Shown here: positions 1 to 6,979 of the stretch, one piece after another
Layout: every line of letters starts with the position of its first letter
Numbering within the stretch: the first letter of the stretch is position 1
Source of the DNA: JAPLZH01 sp964450345
GTDB taxonomy: Bacteria; Patescibacteriota; Minisyncoccia; Phycocordibacterales; PALSA-1337
Assembly (NCBI GenBank): GCA_964450345.1
Contig: CAYVEL010000016.1
Location: 1-14,713 of the forward strand
Direction: 5' to 3'
DNA: 14,713 nucleotides
Notes under the pieces: model-generated
What the model saw: only the letters and a program-made list of their open reading frames with translations
Told to the model about the DNA's origin: nothing
The model's database searches: none
Translations under genes and position numbers: made by a program

Positions 1-35
1 ACTTGATCAAGATGTTTTTCGGTCGTTTGTGAATC

Positions 36-76
36 TAGTGCCCCGTGATGAAAAGTCCGGGGCACTATTTATTTTT
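36..76 (+). terminator. Rho-independent terminator of a gene left of the window
   Basis: A perfect 9-bp stem (TAGTGCCCC at 36-44 with GGGGCACTA at 59-67) encloses a 14-nt loop and is followed by TTTATTTTT at 68-76, so it reads as a terminator for + strand transcription. The opposite side has no T tract. The TAG stop codon of the convergent oxidoreductase gene (65-67) lies inside the right arm. A + strand frame ending in TGA at 30-32 could be the last codons of the terminated gene, but too little is visible to identify it. Confidence 0.8.
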
Positions 77-1600
77 AGACTCATGATATTCTTGTTCGGC
101 ATTAATATCCCAAATATTTTCTTTTGTCCAAATATTATTTTTTATATTTTCTACAGCGGTCATTGCGGTAAGCATTGAGTGGTCTTGGTTATTATATTTA
201 TGCATCCCGTTTCTGCCTATTAGGAATAGGTTTTTGAAAGAGTTAATATAATCTTTAACTTTAGGTAAATCATTGTATGTGCCGAAATAAGCAGGGTAGG
301 CTTTCGGAACTCTAACTAATGTCTTATCTAATACATCAGATTTGTCTATAAAATTTAGTTTTTCTAGTTCTGTAATCGCAAAATTTATAAATTCAGGATC
401 AGACATATTCCACATTTCGTCACCTTTATTGCAGAAATATTCAAGGCCCATCCATATAGCATCTGGGTCTTTAACCATAAACGGACTCCAGTTATTAAAT
501 ATCTGTAGTCTTCCGATTTTTACATAATTTTCCTGAATATATATCCAATTATCCGAAATAATTCCAGAAGGTTTTTCTAGTGTCTTTTTATATATTGAAT
601 TTTTATCTTTTATCTTTAGTTTTTTAACTAGAAGACCAACTGTGATGAAGTCTCTGTATAATAGACCGTTAGATATTTTAAGGATTTCTTCTGGAGCTTT
701 GGGGCTAAAGCCATTTAATAAATCTTTTATCGGCATAGTGGAGAAGAATAGATCTCCCGTTACTGTACTGATTTTATTGTTATTTTTTATTTTTATAGCT
801 GATACTGAATCTTCTTTTGTTTCGATTCCGACGGTCTCTGAATTTGTATGGATTTCTCCACCCATTTTTACGATCTGTCTCAAGACTTCTTCCCACATTT
901 GTCCGGGTCCGTATTTAGGATATAGAAATTTATTTATTAAACTGGTCTCTGTATCTTTTTGTTCAATTTTGGAATTACTTTTAAATATGTTTTTAAACAT
1001 ATGAATTAAAGTTTTTTTAATCGATAAACCTTTAATTCTCTGTGCACCCCAAGCTGGGTCTATTTTTGAACAAGCAATACCCCAGACTTTTTCAGTGTAG
1101 TCTTTGAAGAAGGTTTTATAAAGTTCTTTTCCAAATTTATTAATAAAGAAATCTTCTAGAGATAATTCCGTTTTAATAGGATGAATTCTGGATAGGGAGT
1201 AGCTGGTCAGTATTTTAAATATTCTAAAAATTCCTAAGTTTTTTATTGTAGAAAAATTAAAAGATACAGGGTAATCAAAAAAGTTTTTTAGAAAAAATAT
1301 TCTTGATAGCCTATTTTTTATTAAAAGAATATTTTCTGATTCATGGTTAATCTCGTTCTCAATAGGTAGTATGTCTTGCCACCATTTCATAACACGGTCT
1401 GACTTCGAAAAAAAACGATGCCCACCCATATCCATTCTATTGCCTTTGTAGTTTATTGTTTTAGATATTCCACCAATGTATTCAGTAGATTCGTATATTA
1501 TAGGTTTAATATCTGTATGTTTTAATAATTCGTATGCGGCAGTTAGTCCAGCTGGTCCAGCTCCTATTATTATTGCAGTTTTTTGATTTTTATTATTCAT
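65..1600 (-). CDS. FAD-dependent oxidoreductase, HemY / UDP-galactopyranose-mutase-like
   Basis: 511 aa. The N-terminus is a Rossmann FAD-binding fold: GAGPAGL at residues 13-19, the ribose-binding Glu37 at the end of beta-2, and a GG pair at 43-44. The C-terminus has the second flavin-contact motif, GRNGMHKYNNQDHS, starting at residue 462. This architecture belongs to the amine-oxidase/protoporphyrinogen-oxidase superfamily (COG1232). Members in this style often sit in bacterial surface-glycan gene sets and resemble UDP-galactopyranose mutase in the flavin domain. The substrate cannot be read from sequence; a true haem pathway role is unlikely without other hem genes here. The ATG at 1600 starts just before the flavin motif and has no Shine-Dalgarno sequence. 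A good extended -10 lies about 47 nt upstream on the same strand. Transcription is convergent with the terminator at 36-76. Family assignment is strong, exact function is not. Confidence 0.85.
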   Translation of the reverse strand: MNNKNQKTAIIIGAGPAGLTAAYELLKHTDIKPIIYESTEYIGGISKTINYKGNRMDMGGHRFFSKSDRVMKWWQDILPIENEINHESENILLIKNRLSRIFFLKNFFDYPVSFNFSTIKNLGIFRIFKILTSYSLSRIHPIKTELSLEDFFINKFGKELYKTFFKDYTEKVWGIACSKIDPAWGAQRIKGLSIKKTLIHMFKNIFKSNSKIEQKDTETSLINKFLYPKYGPGQMWEEVLRQIVKMGGEIHTNSETVGIETKEDSVSAIKIKNNNKISTVTGDLFFSTMPIKDLLNGFSPKAPEEILKISNGLLYRDFITVGLLVKKLKIKDKNSIYKKTLEKPSGIISDNWIYIQENYVKIGRLQIFNNWSPFMVKDPDAIWMGLEYFCNKGDEMWNMSDPEFINFAITELEKLNFIDKSDVLDKTLVRVPKAYPAYFGTYNDLPKVKDYINSFKNLFLIGRNGMHKYNNQDHSMLTAMTAVENIKNNIWTKENIWDINAEQEYHESKNK

Positions 1601-1631
1601 TATTCTTCGGCGGCATTTCTGTTGTCGTCAT
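1593..1631 (-). other. Possible 12-codon upstream ORF in the oxidoreductase leader
   Basis: On the - strand, an ATG at 1631-1629 opens a 12-codon frame (MTTTEMPPKNNE) ending in TAA at 1595-1593. It overlaps the main ATG (1600-1598) out of frame. An inner ATG at 1616 lies in the same frame. This geometry could allow translational coupling in a leader without a Shine-Dalgarno sequence. Such a short frame can easily arise by chance, so confidence is low. Confidence 0.2.
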
Positions 1632-1646
1632 ATAAATTTCATAGAG

Positions 1647-1655
1647 ATTATAACA
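1647..1655 (-). promoter_or_regulatory. Extended -10 promoter for the oxidoreductase gene
   Basis: The - strand reads TGT-TATAAT (1655 to 1647), a consensus extended -10, immediately downstream of the ComF stop codon. The predicted transcription start is near 1640, giving a leader of about 40 nt before the ATG at 1600. No convincing -35 is present, which an extended -10 can tolerate. It suggests the oxidoreductase can be transcribed independently of the ComF gene. Confidence 0.55.
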
Positions 1656-1659
1656 TTTT

Positions 1660-2370
1660 TTAAAATGCTATAACCACTGACTCTATCTCTTTATCTGGAA
1701 AATATTTTTGCAAAATTATAAAAGCTGATTTTATAGTGGATCCAGTAGTAGATACATCATCAAAAATAATTATTTTTTTGATAGATTTAATATTTATTAT
1801 ATTTTTTAATACAAAAGAATTAATCTCAAATATGTTTTCTGTATTTTTAATACGTTCTTCTTTATTAAGTGTAGCTTGTCTCTTAAGTTTTCTTTTTTGA
1901 TTATTTCTTGTTAAGAGATGAATAAAATTAATTTTGTAATTATTTCCCGAATCTATTATCTCGATTGTTTTTATTATTCTCTCTAAATGATTAAAGCCTT
2001 TTTCTTTAATACTTTCTTCTGAAGAGGGAATGGGTATGAATATTGTCTTAGATAAGTCTGTATTAATAATATTAGAGTCTATGGAATTGATTATTCCTCT
2101 ATATGTGAGACCAGCTAGTATCTCAGATGATCTTCTGGAGTCTTTATATTTTGCTATATGTATTAACTTTTCTATTTTAGAGTCCTTATATTTAAAAAGT
2201 CGATATGTATTTGGATTATTAGAGATTAAACGCGGATTATATAACTGACTGAAATCTTCACTATTAAATGAGTCTAAAAATAGTTTTAGACCTTTTTCTG
2301 GAAGTATTATCTGTAGGATGAAACCTGTAATTTTTATGATTAATTTAATCATCCTGATAATTATCAGCAT
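1660..2370 (-). CDS. comFC: ComF-family phosphoribosyltransferase (ComFC-like), no zinc finger
   Basis: 236 aa. The type I phosphoribosyltransferase signature is clear: DDVSTTGST at residues 204-212 is the PRPP-binding loop after a hydrophobic strand. ComF-specific landmarks precede it: IPIP at 112-115, EKGFNHLE at 123-130 (family usual RGFNQ) and QATLNKEER at 165-173 (family usual QxxLxxxxR). There is no cysteine in the protein, so the N-terminal four-Cys zinc finger of many ComFC proteins is absent. ComFC/GntX proteins are needed for natural transformation in several bacteria, acting in the cytoplasm. The divergent placement next to a T4P operon fits a DNA-uptake connection but does not prove it. 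The start is uncertain: ATG 2370 gives 236 aa, while ATG 2352 (residue 7) gives 230 aa beginning MIKLIIK, equally typical of the family. A 14-bp palindrome lies between the two candidates. Confidence 0.82.
   Translation of the reverse strand: MLIIIRMIKLIIKITGFILQIILPEKGLKLFLDSFNSEDFSQLYNPRLISNNPNTYRLFKYKDSKIEKLIHIAKYKDSRRSSEILAGLTYRGIINSIDSNIINTDLSKTIFIPIPSSEESIKEKGFNHLERIIKTIEIIDSGNNYKINFIHLLTRNNQKRKLKRQATLNKEERIKNTENIFEINSFVLKNIINIKSIKKIIIFDDVSTTGSTIKSAFIILQKYFPDKEIESVVIAF
2354..2367. repeat. 14-bp perfect palindrome between the two candidate comFC starts
   Basis: CTGATAATTATCAG at 2354-2367 is its own reverse complement. It lies between the two candidate start codons of the ComF gene. On the - strand it contains GATAAT (2365-2360), 7 nt before the ATG at 2352, a spacing like that of other -10/start pairs in this window. 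It could be an operator, a -10 region, or simply coding sequence. Confidence 0.35.
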
Positions 2371-2466
2371 TGAGTATTAAATTTTTGCGGTGGACTAATA
2401 ATATATCTATAAAGAAGTTTATGTTTTATAGGTTTTTTCTTTATCTACAGTTTATTTATTCTTTAT

Positions 2467-2500
2467 TTTTCCTTATATTTTTTCGTGGTATACTTTCTTT
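2467..2500 (+). promoter_or_regulatory. pilM operon promoter, extended -10, leaderless geometry
   Basis: TGG-TATACT (2486-2494) is an extended -10 lying just 6 nt before the GTG start at 2501. A transcription start about 7 nt below the hexamer would therefore fall on the start codon itself. The -35 is weak (TTTTCC at 2467-2472, 16-bp spacer), but the region from about 2421 to 2483 is a run of T-rich tracts that could act as an UP element. The rest of the 2371-2500 divergent region holds no other gene. Confidence 0.65.
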
Positions 2501-3658
2501 GTGAGCTTTTTAGATAACTTTAAGGACTTATTTAACGCAAAAGAGCCAAGTGTAATTGGTGTTGATATTGGCATGTCTGCTATTAAAGTAGTTCAATTAA
2601 AAAAGAAGAAGGGAAGAGCTATTCTAGAGACATACGGTGAACTTTCACTCGGTCCTTATGGTGGTTTAGAGGTTGGTAGAGCGGTTAATCTAGAGCCTGT
2701 TAATGTGGTTACTGCTATTAAAGATATAATGCGTGAAGCTAAGGTTACTACTAATGATTCAGGTGTTGCTATACCACTACTTTCAAGCTTTATAACTATC
2801 ATTCGTCTTCCTGCAGTAGATGAAAGAAATTTAAATACAATTATTCCTATTGAAGCTAGAAAATACGTACCTTTACCTATTAATGAGGTCTTATTAGATT
2901 GGTGGCCAATTCCTGCAGAAGATTCTATTCCTGATGATTACGGCTCTACAGATAGTAAAGATTCTCCTTTTGATTTAGAGACTTTGGAGAAGAAGGAGAG
3001 TGGTCCTACTTCTATAGATGTTCTTATTGTGGCAATCCATAATGAAGCTCTTACTAAATACGGATCTATTGCTACCAGCGCTGGTCTTAAGCCTACATTT
3101 TTTGAAATAGAATTATTTAGCACTGTTAGAGCCGCACTTGTTCCTGGTATTCAGGCACAGGTTGTTATTGATATTGGTGCTTCTACTACTAAATTGTTTA
3201 TCGTTGATAAGGGGGTGCTAAAAGTTTCTCATACTATTAATCGTGGTTCTCAGGATATATCTATAGCTATATCTAAGGCTATGAACATTTCTATTGCTGA
3301 GGCTGAGAACATGAAGAGAAAATATGGTTTGAATATAAACGATGAAAACCCTTCTTTGGCTGAAATAATTACTCTTACTCTCGATTATATATTCTATGAA
3401 GCTAATAGAGTGGTTATCAATTACGAAAAGAAATACAACAAACCAATAGGGAAGATAATATTCTCAGGAGGAGGCTCTCTACTTAAGGGTTTAACTGAAC
3501 TTGCAAAGAATAATTTTCAAACAGAGGTGGTCCTTGCGGATCCATTCCAAAAGATGGAAACCCCAGCCTTTTTAAGGGATGTTTTGAGGGATGCTGGACC
3601 TGAATTTACGGTTGCAATTGGTCTTGCTTTAAGAAAACTATCAGAACTAAAGAATTAG
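2501..3658 (+). CDS. pilM: Type IV pilus assembly protein PilM (actin-like ATPase fold)
   Basis: 385 aa, cytoplasmic. It shows the actin/FtsA fold signature: phosphate-1 motif GVDIGMSAIKVVQL at residues 20-33, phosphate-2 motif DIGASTTKLFIV at 224-235, and adenosine motif FSGGGSLLKGL at 321-331, ending in a PilM-type GPEFTVAIGLALR tail (366-378). PilM forms the cytoplasmic ring that binds the PilN N-terminus and links the alignment complex to the motor ATPases. Relative to a compact PilM there is an acidic, Ser-rich loop at about residues 140-170. The GTG start is supported by the usual amphipathic N-terminus (MSFLDNFKDLF) and by the promoter placed 6 nt before it. There is no Shine-Dalgarno sequence. 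It is the first gene of the T4P operon, with a 72-nt gap before pilN. Confidence 0.95.
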   Translation: MSFLDNFKDLFNAKEPSVIGVDIGMSAIKVVQLKKKKGRAILETYGELSLGPYGGLEVGRAVNLEPVNVVTAIKDIMREAKVTTNDSGVAIPLLSSFITIIRLPAVDERNLNTIIPIEARKYVPLPINEVLLDWWPIPAEDSIPDDYGSTDSKDSPFDLETLEKKESGPTSIDVLIVAIHNEALTKYGSIATSAGLKPTFFEIELFSTVRAALVPGIQAQVVIDIGASTTKLFIVDKGVLKVSHTINRGSQDISIAISKAMNISIAEAENMKRKYGLNINDENPSLAEIITLTLDYIFYEANRVVINYEKKYNKPIGKIIFSGGGSLLKGLTELAKNNFQTEVVLADPFQKMETPAFLRDVLRDAGPEFTVAIGLALRKLSELKN

Positions 3659-3683
3659 TTAATTACTTATCTTAGTAATTAAC
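3658..3683 (+). terminator. AT-rich hairpin between pilM and pilN (attenuator or processing site)
   Basis: GTTAATTACT at 3658-3667 pairs perfectly with AGTAATTAAC at 3674-3683 around a 6-nt loop, beginning at the last base of the pilM stop codon. The stem is all weak pairs except two G-C pairs, and the following bases (ACACTTTAGTCTTTC) are only moderately T-rich. It is better read as a weak terminator or RNA-processing hairpin that could lower downstream transcript than as a full stop, since the operon continues. Confidence 0.4.
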
Positions 3684-3715
3684 ACTTTAGTCTTTCTATT
3701 TAAGTAATAGCATAA

Positions 3716-3721
3716 TATAAT
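3716..3721 (+). promoter_or_regulatory. Possible internal -10 before pilN
   Basis: A perfect TATAAT sits 9 nt before the pilN ATG, in the largest gap of the pilM-pilC cluster and downstream of a hairpin that may attenuate the first transcript. There is no TGn extension and the best -35 match (TTTCTA at 3693-3698, 17-bp spacer) is weak. The region is AT-rich, so a chance match is possible. Confidence 0.4.
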
Positions 3722-3730
3722 TACTAGGTA

Positions 3731-4309
3731 ATGCAGTTTCAAAGTATACCCCAAACTTCTTTTATACCTAAAAAACCTATAATGGGGCTTAATCACCCTA
3801 AGACTTCTTCTAGTGTTAGTTTCTTTTTGATAATTGCTACTATGCTTTTTATTGCATCACTTGCTTGGTCTGCATATTCATATTTCAATAGAAAGTCTAT
3901 GGAGTCTAGAATAGAGGTTGCTGAAAATACCATAGCAAAGAATGAAAAAAGTTTTGACTCAAATCTCTTAGACGAAGTTTCTAACACAAGCAATAGAGTG
4001 GCGGTGGTTAAGAATATAATGAATAGCCACTTAGATATAACTAAGATTTTCGATATCTTATCTGTTATTACTTTGAGTAATGTTAGATATTCTAACTTTA
4101 GTTATTCATACGGTGATAAAGAAGATGTAAAGATAAGTATGAGTGGTGAAGCGGAGAGTTTTTTCGCCATCGCTAAACAGACCGAAAAATATTCTGAGTC
4201 TCCAGATATTAGAAATCCACTGATGACCAATTTCGCTATTTCTAATGACGGAACAGTTACGTTTAGTTTTTCTGCAAACATAGCTAAGAAGACTCTTAAA
4301 TTTCAATAA
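3731..4309 (+). CDS. pilN: PilN-like T4P inner-membrane alignment protein
   Basis: 192 aa. A short cytoplasmic N-terminus contains FIPKKP (residues 11-16), the likely PilM-docking peptide. One transmembrane helix follows at about 29-50, then a periplasm-side (here exo-membrane) domain. That domain starts with a predicted coiled coil (about 55-100, rich in E/K/N/S) and ends in a ferredoxin-like beta-rich part. This is the bitopic PilN plan. PilN pairs with PilO and carries PilM on its tail. Sequence similarity to proteobacterial PilN is low, so the assignment rests on size, topology and position between pilM and a pilO-like gene. There is no cysteine. The ATG has no Shine-Dalgarno sequence, and pilO follows after only 5 nt. 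Confidence 0.78.
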   Translation: MQFQSIPQTSFIPKKPIMGLNHPKTSSSVSFFLIIATMLFIASLAWSAYSYFNRKSMESRIEVAENTIAKNEKSFDSNLLDEVSNTSNRVAVVKNIMNSHLDITKIFDILSVITLSNVRYSNFSYSYGDKEDVKISMSGEAESFFAIAKQTEKYSESPDIRNPLMTNFAISNDGTVTFSFSANIAKKTLKFQ

Positions 4310-4314
4310 TCAAC

Positions 4315-4878
4315 ATGAATCCTAACGTAACAGCAATAACTTTATTGATAATCTCCGTAGCATTGTTCTTTTCTGTTGCTGATGTAAATACTAAGAAGGT
4401 TAATTCTTTAAAAGATAAAGCCGCTGAATATGATAAGGCGATGCAGCAGTCTAATATGCTCATAAAGAAGAGAGATGATTTACTTGAGCAATATAAGAGT
4501 ATTGATTCAGACAGTATTATAAAATTGAAGAAGATGGTTCCTGATAGTATTGATAATGTTAGATTGATACTTGAAATGATGAAGATTGCGGGTGATTTCA
4601 ATGTTGAAATTAAAAACATCCAGATTAATGCCGCTTCTATAGAGAAAAGTATCAGTGATAATGAAAAGAGGGGTAGTAATATAGAACCAAGTCAGAGATA
4701 TAATTCAGCGATTGTTACTTTCTCGATAGCCACTTCTTATGAAAATTTCCAGGTATTTATTAAAGGACTACAGACAAATCTTAGATTGATGGATGTTATG
4801 AATATTGCATTTTCTCCTACAACAACAGATAAGTATCAGTTTAGCGTTACATTAAAAACTTATTGGATGGCAGAATAA
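4315..4878 (+). CDS. pilO: PilO-like T4P inner-membrane alignment protein
   Basis: 187 aa. One N-terminal transmembrane helix (about 6-24) is followed by a long charged coiled coil (about 25-75, with QQSNMLIKKRDDLLEQYKSI at 44-63) and a C-terminal alpha/beta domain. That domain has the PilO hallmark of a VP(D/x)SIDNVRLILEM helix (75-90), then VEIKNIQI and the YENFQVFIKGLQTNLRLMDV segment near 142-161. PilO is the bitopic partner of PilN and probably contacts PilC and the pilins. It is separated from pilN by 5 nt and from the next gene by 1 nt, so translation is probably coupled. No cysteine and no Shine-Dalgarno sequence. Confidence 0.85.
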   Translation: MNPNVTAITLLIISVALFFSVADVNTKKVNSLKDKAAEYDKAMQQSNMLIKKRDDLLEQYKSIDSDSIIKLKKMVPDSIDNVRLILEMMKIAGDFNVEIKNIQINAASIEKSISDNEKRGSNIEPSQRYNSAIVTFSIATSYENFQVFIKGLQTNLRLMDVMNIAFSPTTTDKYQFSVTLKTYWMAE

Positions 4879-4879
4879 T

Positions 4880-5224
4880 ATGAATACTAAATCTATAATA
4901 TTCCTAGTGATAGTAGCAGGCCTCGCATTCGGGGGTGTTTGGTATTATAAAAATTATTATGTAGTAAGTGATTCAGAACCAGATACTATGTCTGCTACTG
5001 TAGTTTCAACTCAGAAAAGGATTGGTACAAGAACAATACAGTTACTTAACCAAGTTAATTCTTTAACTCTAGATACAGAATTTTTTGAAACACCAGCTTT
5101 TTCATTTACTTCATATGAAGTAGAAATTCCTGATCAGCCAGTAGGAAGACCAAACCCATTCGCTCCTTTGCCAAAGAAAGCATCATCGACAAAAGATATT
5201 AACCTACCTCCGATTACATATTAA
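4880..5224 (+). CDS. Small membrane-anchored protein, candidate PilP equivalent
   Basis: 114 aa. Seen: one N-terminal transmembrane helix (about 5-22), a middle segment with TIQLLNQVNSLTLDTEFFE (52-70), and a proline-rich end with GRPNPFAPL at 89-97. Known: proteobacterial PilP sits immediately after pilO, is a membrane-anchored lipoprotein that binds PilN/PilO through its N-terminal region, and carries an RRDPF-like motif. Inferred: this short protein is the PilP counterpart of a cell without an outer membrane, keeping the anchor and docking motif but lacking the secretin-binding beta domain, as expected with no PilQ. It has no lipobox cysteine, so it would be anchored by its helix. The function is not proven; it could be a pilus-accessory protein specific to this group. 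Confidence 0.6.
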   Translation: MNTKSIIFLVIVAGLAFGGVWYYKNYYVVSDSEPDTMSATVVSTQKRIGTRTIQLLNQVNSLTLDTEFFETPAFSFTSYEVEIPDQPVGRPNPFAPLPKKASSTKDINLPPITY

Positions 5225-5230
5225 AAATAT

Positions 5231-6964
5231 ATGCATCGAATAATAGATATCCTTCTAAAGAAAGGTCTAATCGCTAAAGAGGATTTACCTTCAATAGAGA
5301 AGGATTTAGAAAATCATGAAGTAACCATTGATTCCGTACTTGTGTCACACGGAGTTGATCCTAAAGATATCCTTCTCGCAAAAGGAGAGTATTTAGATAT
5401 ACCTACTGTAGCTCTAGAAGAGAGAGTTATTCCATCAAATATTCTAGAATATATTCCAGAAGAAACAGTAAAACATTATAAGTTCGTCCCTATTGATTAT
5501 CAGGATGGCGCACTTCATATTGGTGTAGTAGATCCAGATAATATAGAAGCAAGAGATGCTTTGCAGTTCATTATTGCTAAGTTAAATATTCCTTATAAAA
5601 TTTTCCTAATTTCTGAAGAGGATTATACAAAAGCAGTGGAAATGTATAAGGGTCTATCTGGTGAAGTTACTAAAGCTCTTAATGAACTTGAAACAGAATT
5701 ATCTACAGAAAAAACACAGAATCAAAAGAAATCAAATATTCAGGAAGAAATCAGGATAGCTACAATAGGTTCAGAAAAATATACCGAAGATGCTCCGGTG
5801 GTTAAAATCGTAACTAACATTATTAGATATGCTATTGATGGTGGTGCTTCCGACGTGCATATCGAACCGATGGTGGACAAGGTACGTGTTCGTTACAGAG
5901 TGGACGGAATTCTAAATACTAGCATTACTCTTCCAAGCCATATTCAGAATAGCGTGGTGGCTAGAATTAAAGTGGTCTCGAATATGAAACTTGATGAGAA
6001 GCGTCTTCCACAAGACGGTCGTTTCTCTGTAAAAGTTGATAAAAGAAAAGTCGACTTCCGTGTGTCTACATTTCCTACAAACTATGGTGAGAAGGTAGAA
6101 ATGCGTATCTTGGATCAGGATAGAGCACACAAGTCTCTTGATGCCATGGGTTACAGTCCAGAAGGATTAGTTATGATTCGTACTGCTATTAAGAGGCCTT
6201 ATGGATTGATTCTAATTACGGGTCCTACAGGAGCTGGTAAGTCTACTACTCTTTACGGAATGTTACAGGAAATGGATCGTGACTCAGATAACATTCTTTC
6301 TCTAGAAGATCCTATCGAATATAACATTGACGGAGTAAGTCAGTCTCAGGTTAGACCAGAGATTGGTTACACCTTCGCGACAGGTCTAAGAACCACACTT
6401 CGTCAGGACCCAGACGTAATCATGGTGGGAGAGATCCGTGATAAAGAAACTGCACAACTTGCTATTCAAGCTGCTCTAACAGGTCACTTGGTTATTTCTA
6501 CACTGCACACGAATAGTGCCGCTGGTGCTATTCCTCGTCTTATAGACATGGGAGTAGATCCTTTCCTTATTGGTCCTACATTGATTTGTGCTTTGGGACA
6601 GAGACTTGTTCTTACTCTTGCTCCAGGAAGTGGAAAAGAAATTCCAGTAGAAGGTGCTATTAAGATGATGATTGATAAACAATTCAGTGATCTTCCAGAA
6701 CAATTCAGAAAGAATCTAAAAATCGGTAATTCTGTATATAGTCCAACTCCTACTCCAGATTGTCCTTCAGGTATTAAGGGTAGAGTGGCAGTAATGGAAG
6801 GATTTATGATGGATAAGGATATTGAGAGAATAATCCTAAAAGATGCAAATGAATTAACTCTTACTAAGATTTTAAGAGAGAAGGGTATGCTTACAATGAA
6901 AGAAGATGCTCTTTTGAAAGCGTTCGATAAGAAAATACCATTTGAGGAGGTTAATAAGCTTTAG
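5231..6964 (+). CDS. pilB: T4P extension ATPase PilB (GspE family)
   Basis: 577 aa hexameric motor. An N-terminal MshEN-like domain spans about 1-145, and the N2 and C-terminal ATPase domains follow. Catalytic motifs are intact: Walker A GPTGAGKST 331-339, Asp box SLEDPIEY 357-364, Walker B DPDVIMVGEIRD 393-404 and His box TGHLVISTLHTN 417-428. The Cys4 zinc element typical of PilB/GspE is degenerate: only Cys511 of the usual four remains in the region leading to GIKGRVAVMEGF, and the upstream CxxC is replaced by LAPGSG. The MshEN part lacks the usual RLG start, so c-di-GMP binding is uncertain. PilB drives pilin polymerisation at the PilC platform. It starts 6 nt after the PilP-like gene, and its 3' end contains a promoter for the receiver gene. 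Confidence 0.97.
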   Translation: MHRIIDILLKKGLIAKEDLPSIEKDLENHEVTIDSVLVSHGVDPKDILLAKGEYLDIPTVALEERVIPSNILEYIPEETVKHYKFVPIDYQDGALHIGVVDPDNIEARDALQFIIAKLNIPYKIFLISEEDYTKAVEMYKGLSGEVTKALNELETELSTEKTQNQKKSNIQEEIRIATIGSEKYTEDAPVVKIVTNIIRYAIDGGASDVHIEPMVDKVRVRYRVDGILNTSITLPSHIQNSVVARIKVVSNMKLDEKRLPQDGRFSVKVDKRKVDFRVSTFPTNYGEKVEMRILDQDRAHKSLDAMGYSPEGLVMIRTAIKRPYGLILITGPTGAGKSTTLYGMLQEMDRDSDNILSLEDPIEYNIDGVSQSQVRPEIGYTFATGLRTTLRQDPDVIMVGEIRDKETAQLAIQAALTGHLVISTLHTNSAAGAIPRLIDMGVDPFLIGPTLICALGQRLVLTLAPGSGKEIPVEGAIKMMIDKQFSDLPEQFRKNLKIGNSVYSPTPTPDCPSGIKGRVAVMEGFMMDKDIERIILKDANELTLTKILREKGMLTMKEDALLKAFDKKIPFEEVNKL

Positions 6965-6970
6965 TATAAT
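6942..6970 (+). promoter_or_regulatory. Promoter inside the pilB 3' end driving the receiver gene
   Basis: TTGAGG (6942-6947, four of six matches to TTGACA) and a perfect TATAAT (6965-6970) are separated by exactly 17 bp. The -10 begins immediately after the pilB TAG stop, and the receiver ATG is 9 nt further on. Predicted transcription would start 2-3 nt before the ATG, so the mRNA is nearly leaderless. This is the best two-box promoter in the window and could give receiver, pilT and pilC expression independent of pilB. Confidence 0.65.
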
Positions 6971-6979
6971 TTAAACACC

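Noticed and set aside
2..11. Palindrome CTTGATCAAG at the window start
   Set aside because: Ten-base palindromes are common and its context lies outside the window.
3..32. Possible end of a + strand gene (frame ending TGA at 30-32)
   Set aside because: Nine codons are too few to identify; only the terminator after it is supported.
342..1004. Open frames on the + strand opposite the oxidoreductase gene (342-527 and 642-1004)
   Set aside because: They are antisense shadows of a well-supported FAD enzyme, with no recognisable protein features or start signals.
2441..2449. DnaA-box-like TTATCTACA upstream of pilM
   Set aside because: It has one mismatch at a conserved position; several such matches are expected by chance in an AT-rich window.
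5231..5670. c-di-GMP-binding MshEN domain in PilB
   Set aside because: The fold-like N-terminal region is present but the usual RLG start and paired motif are not clear, so ligand binding is not claimed.
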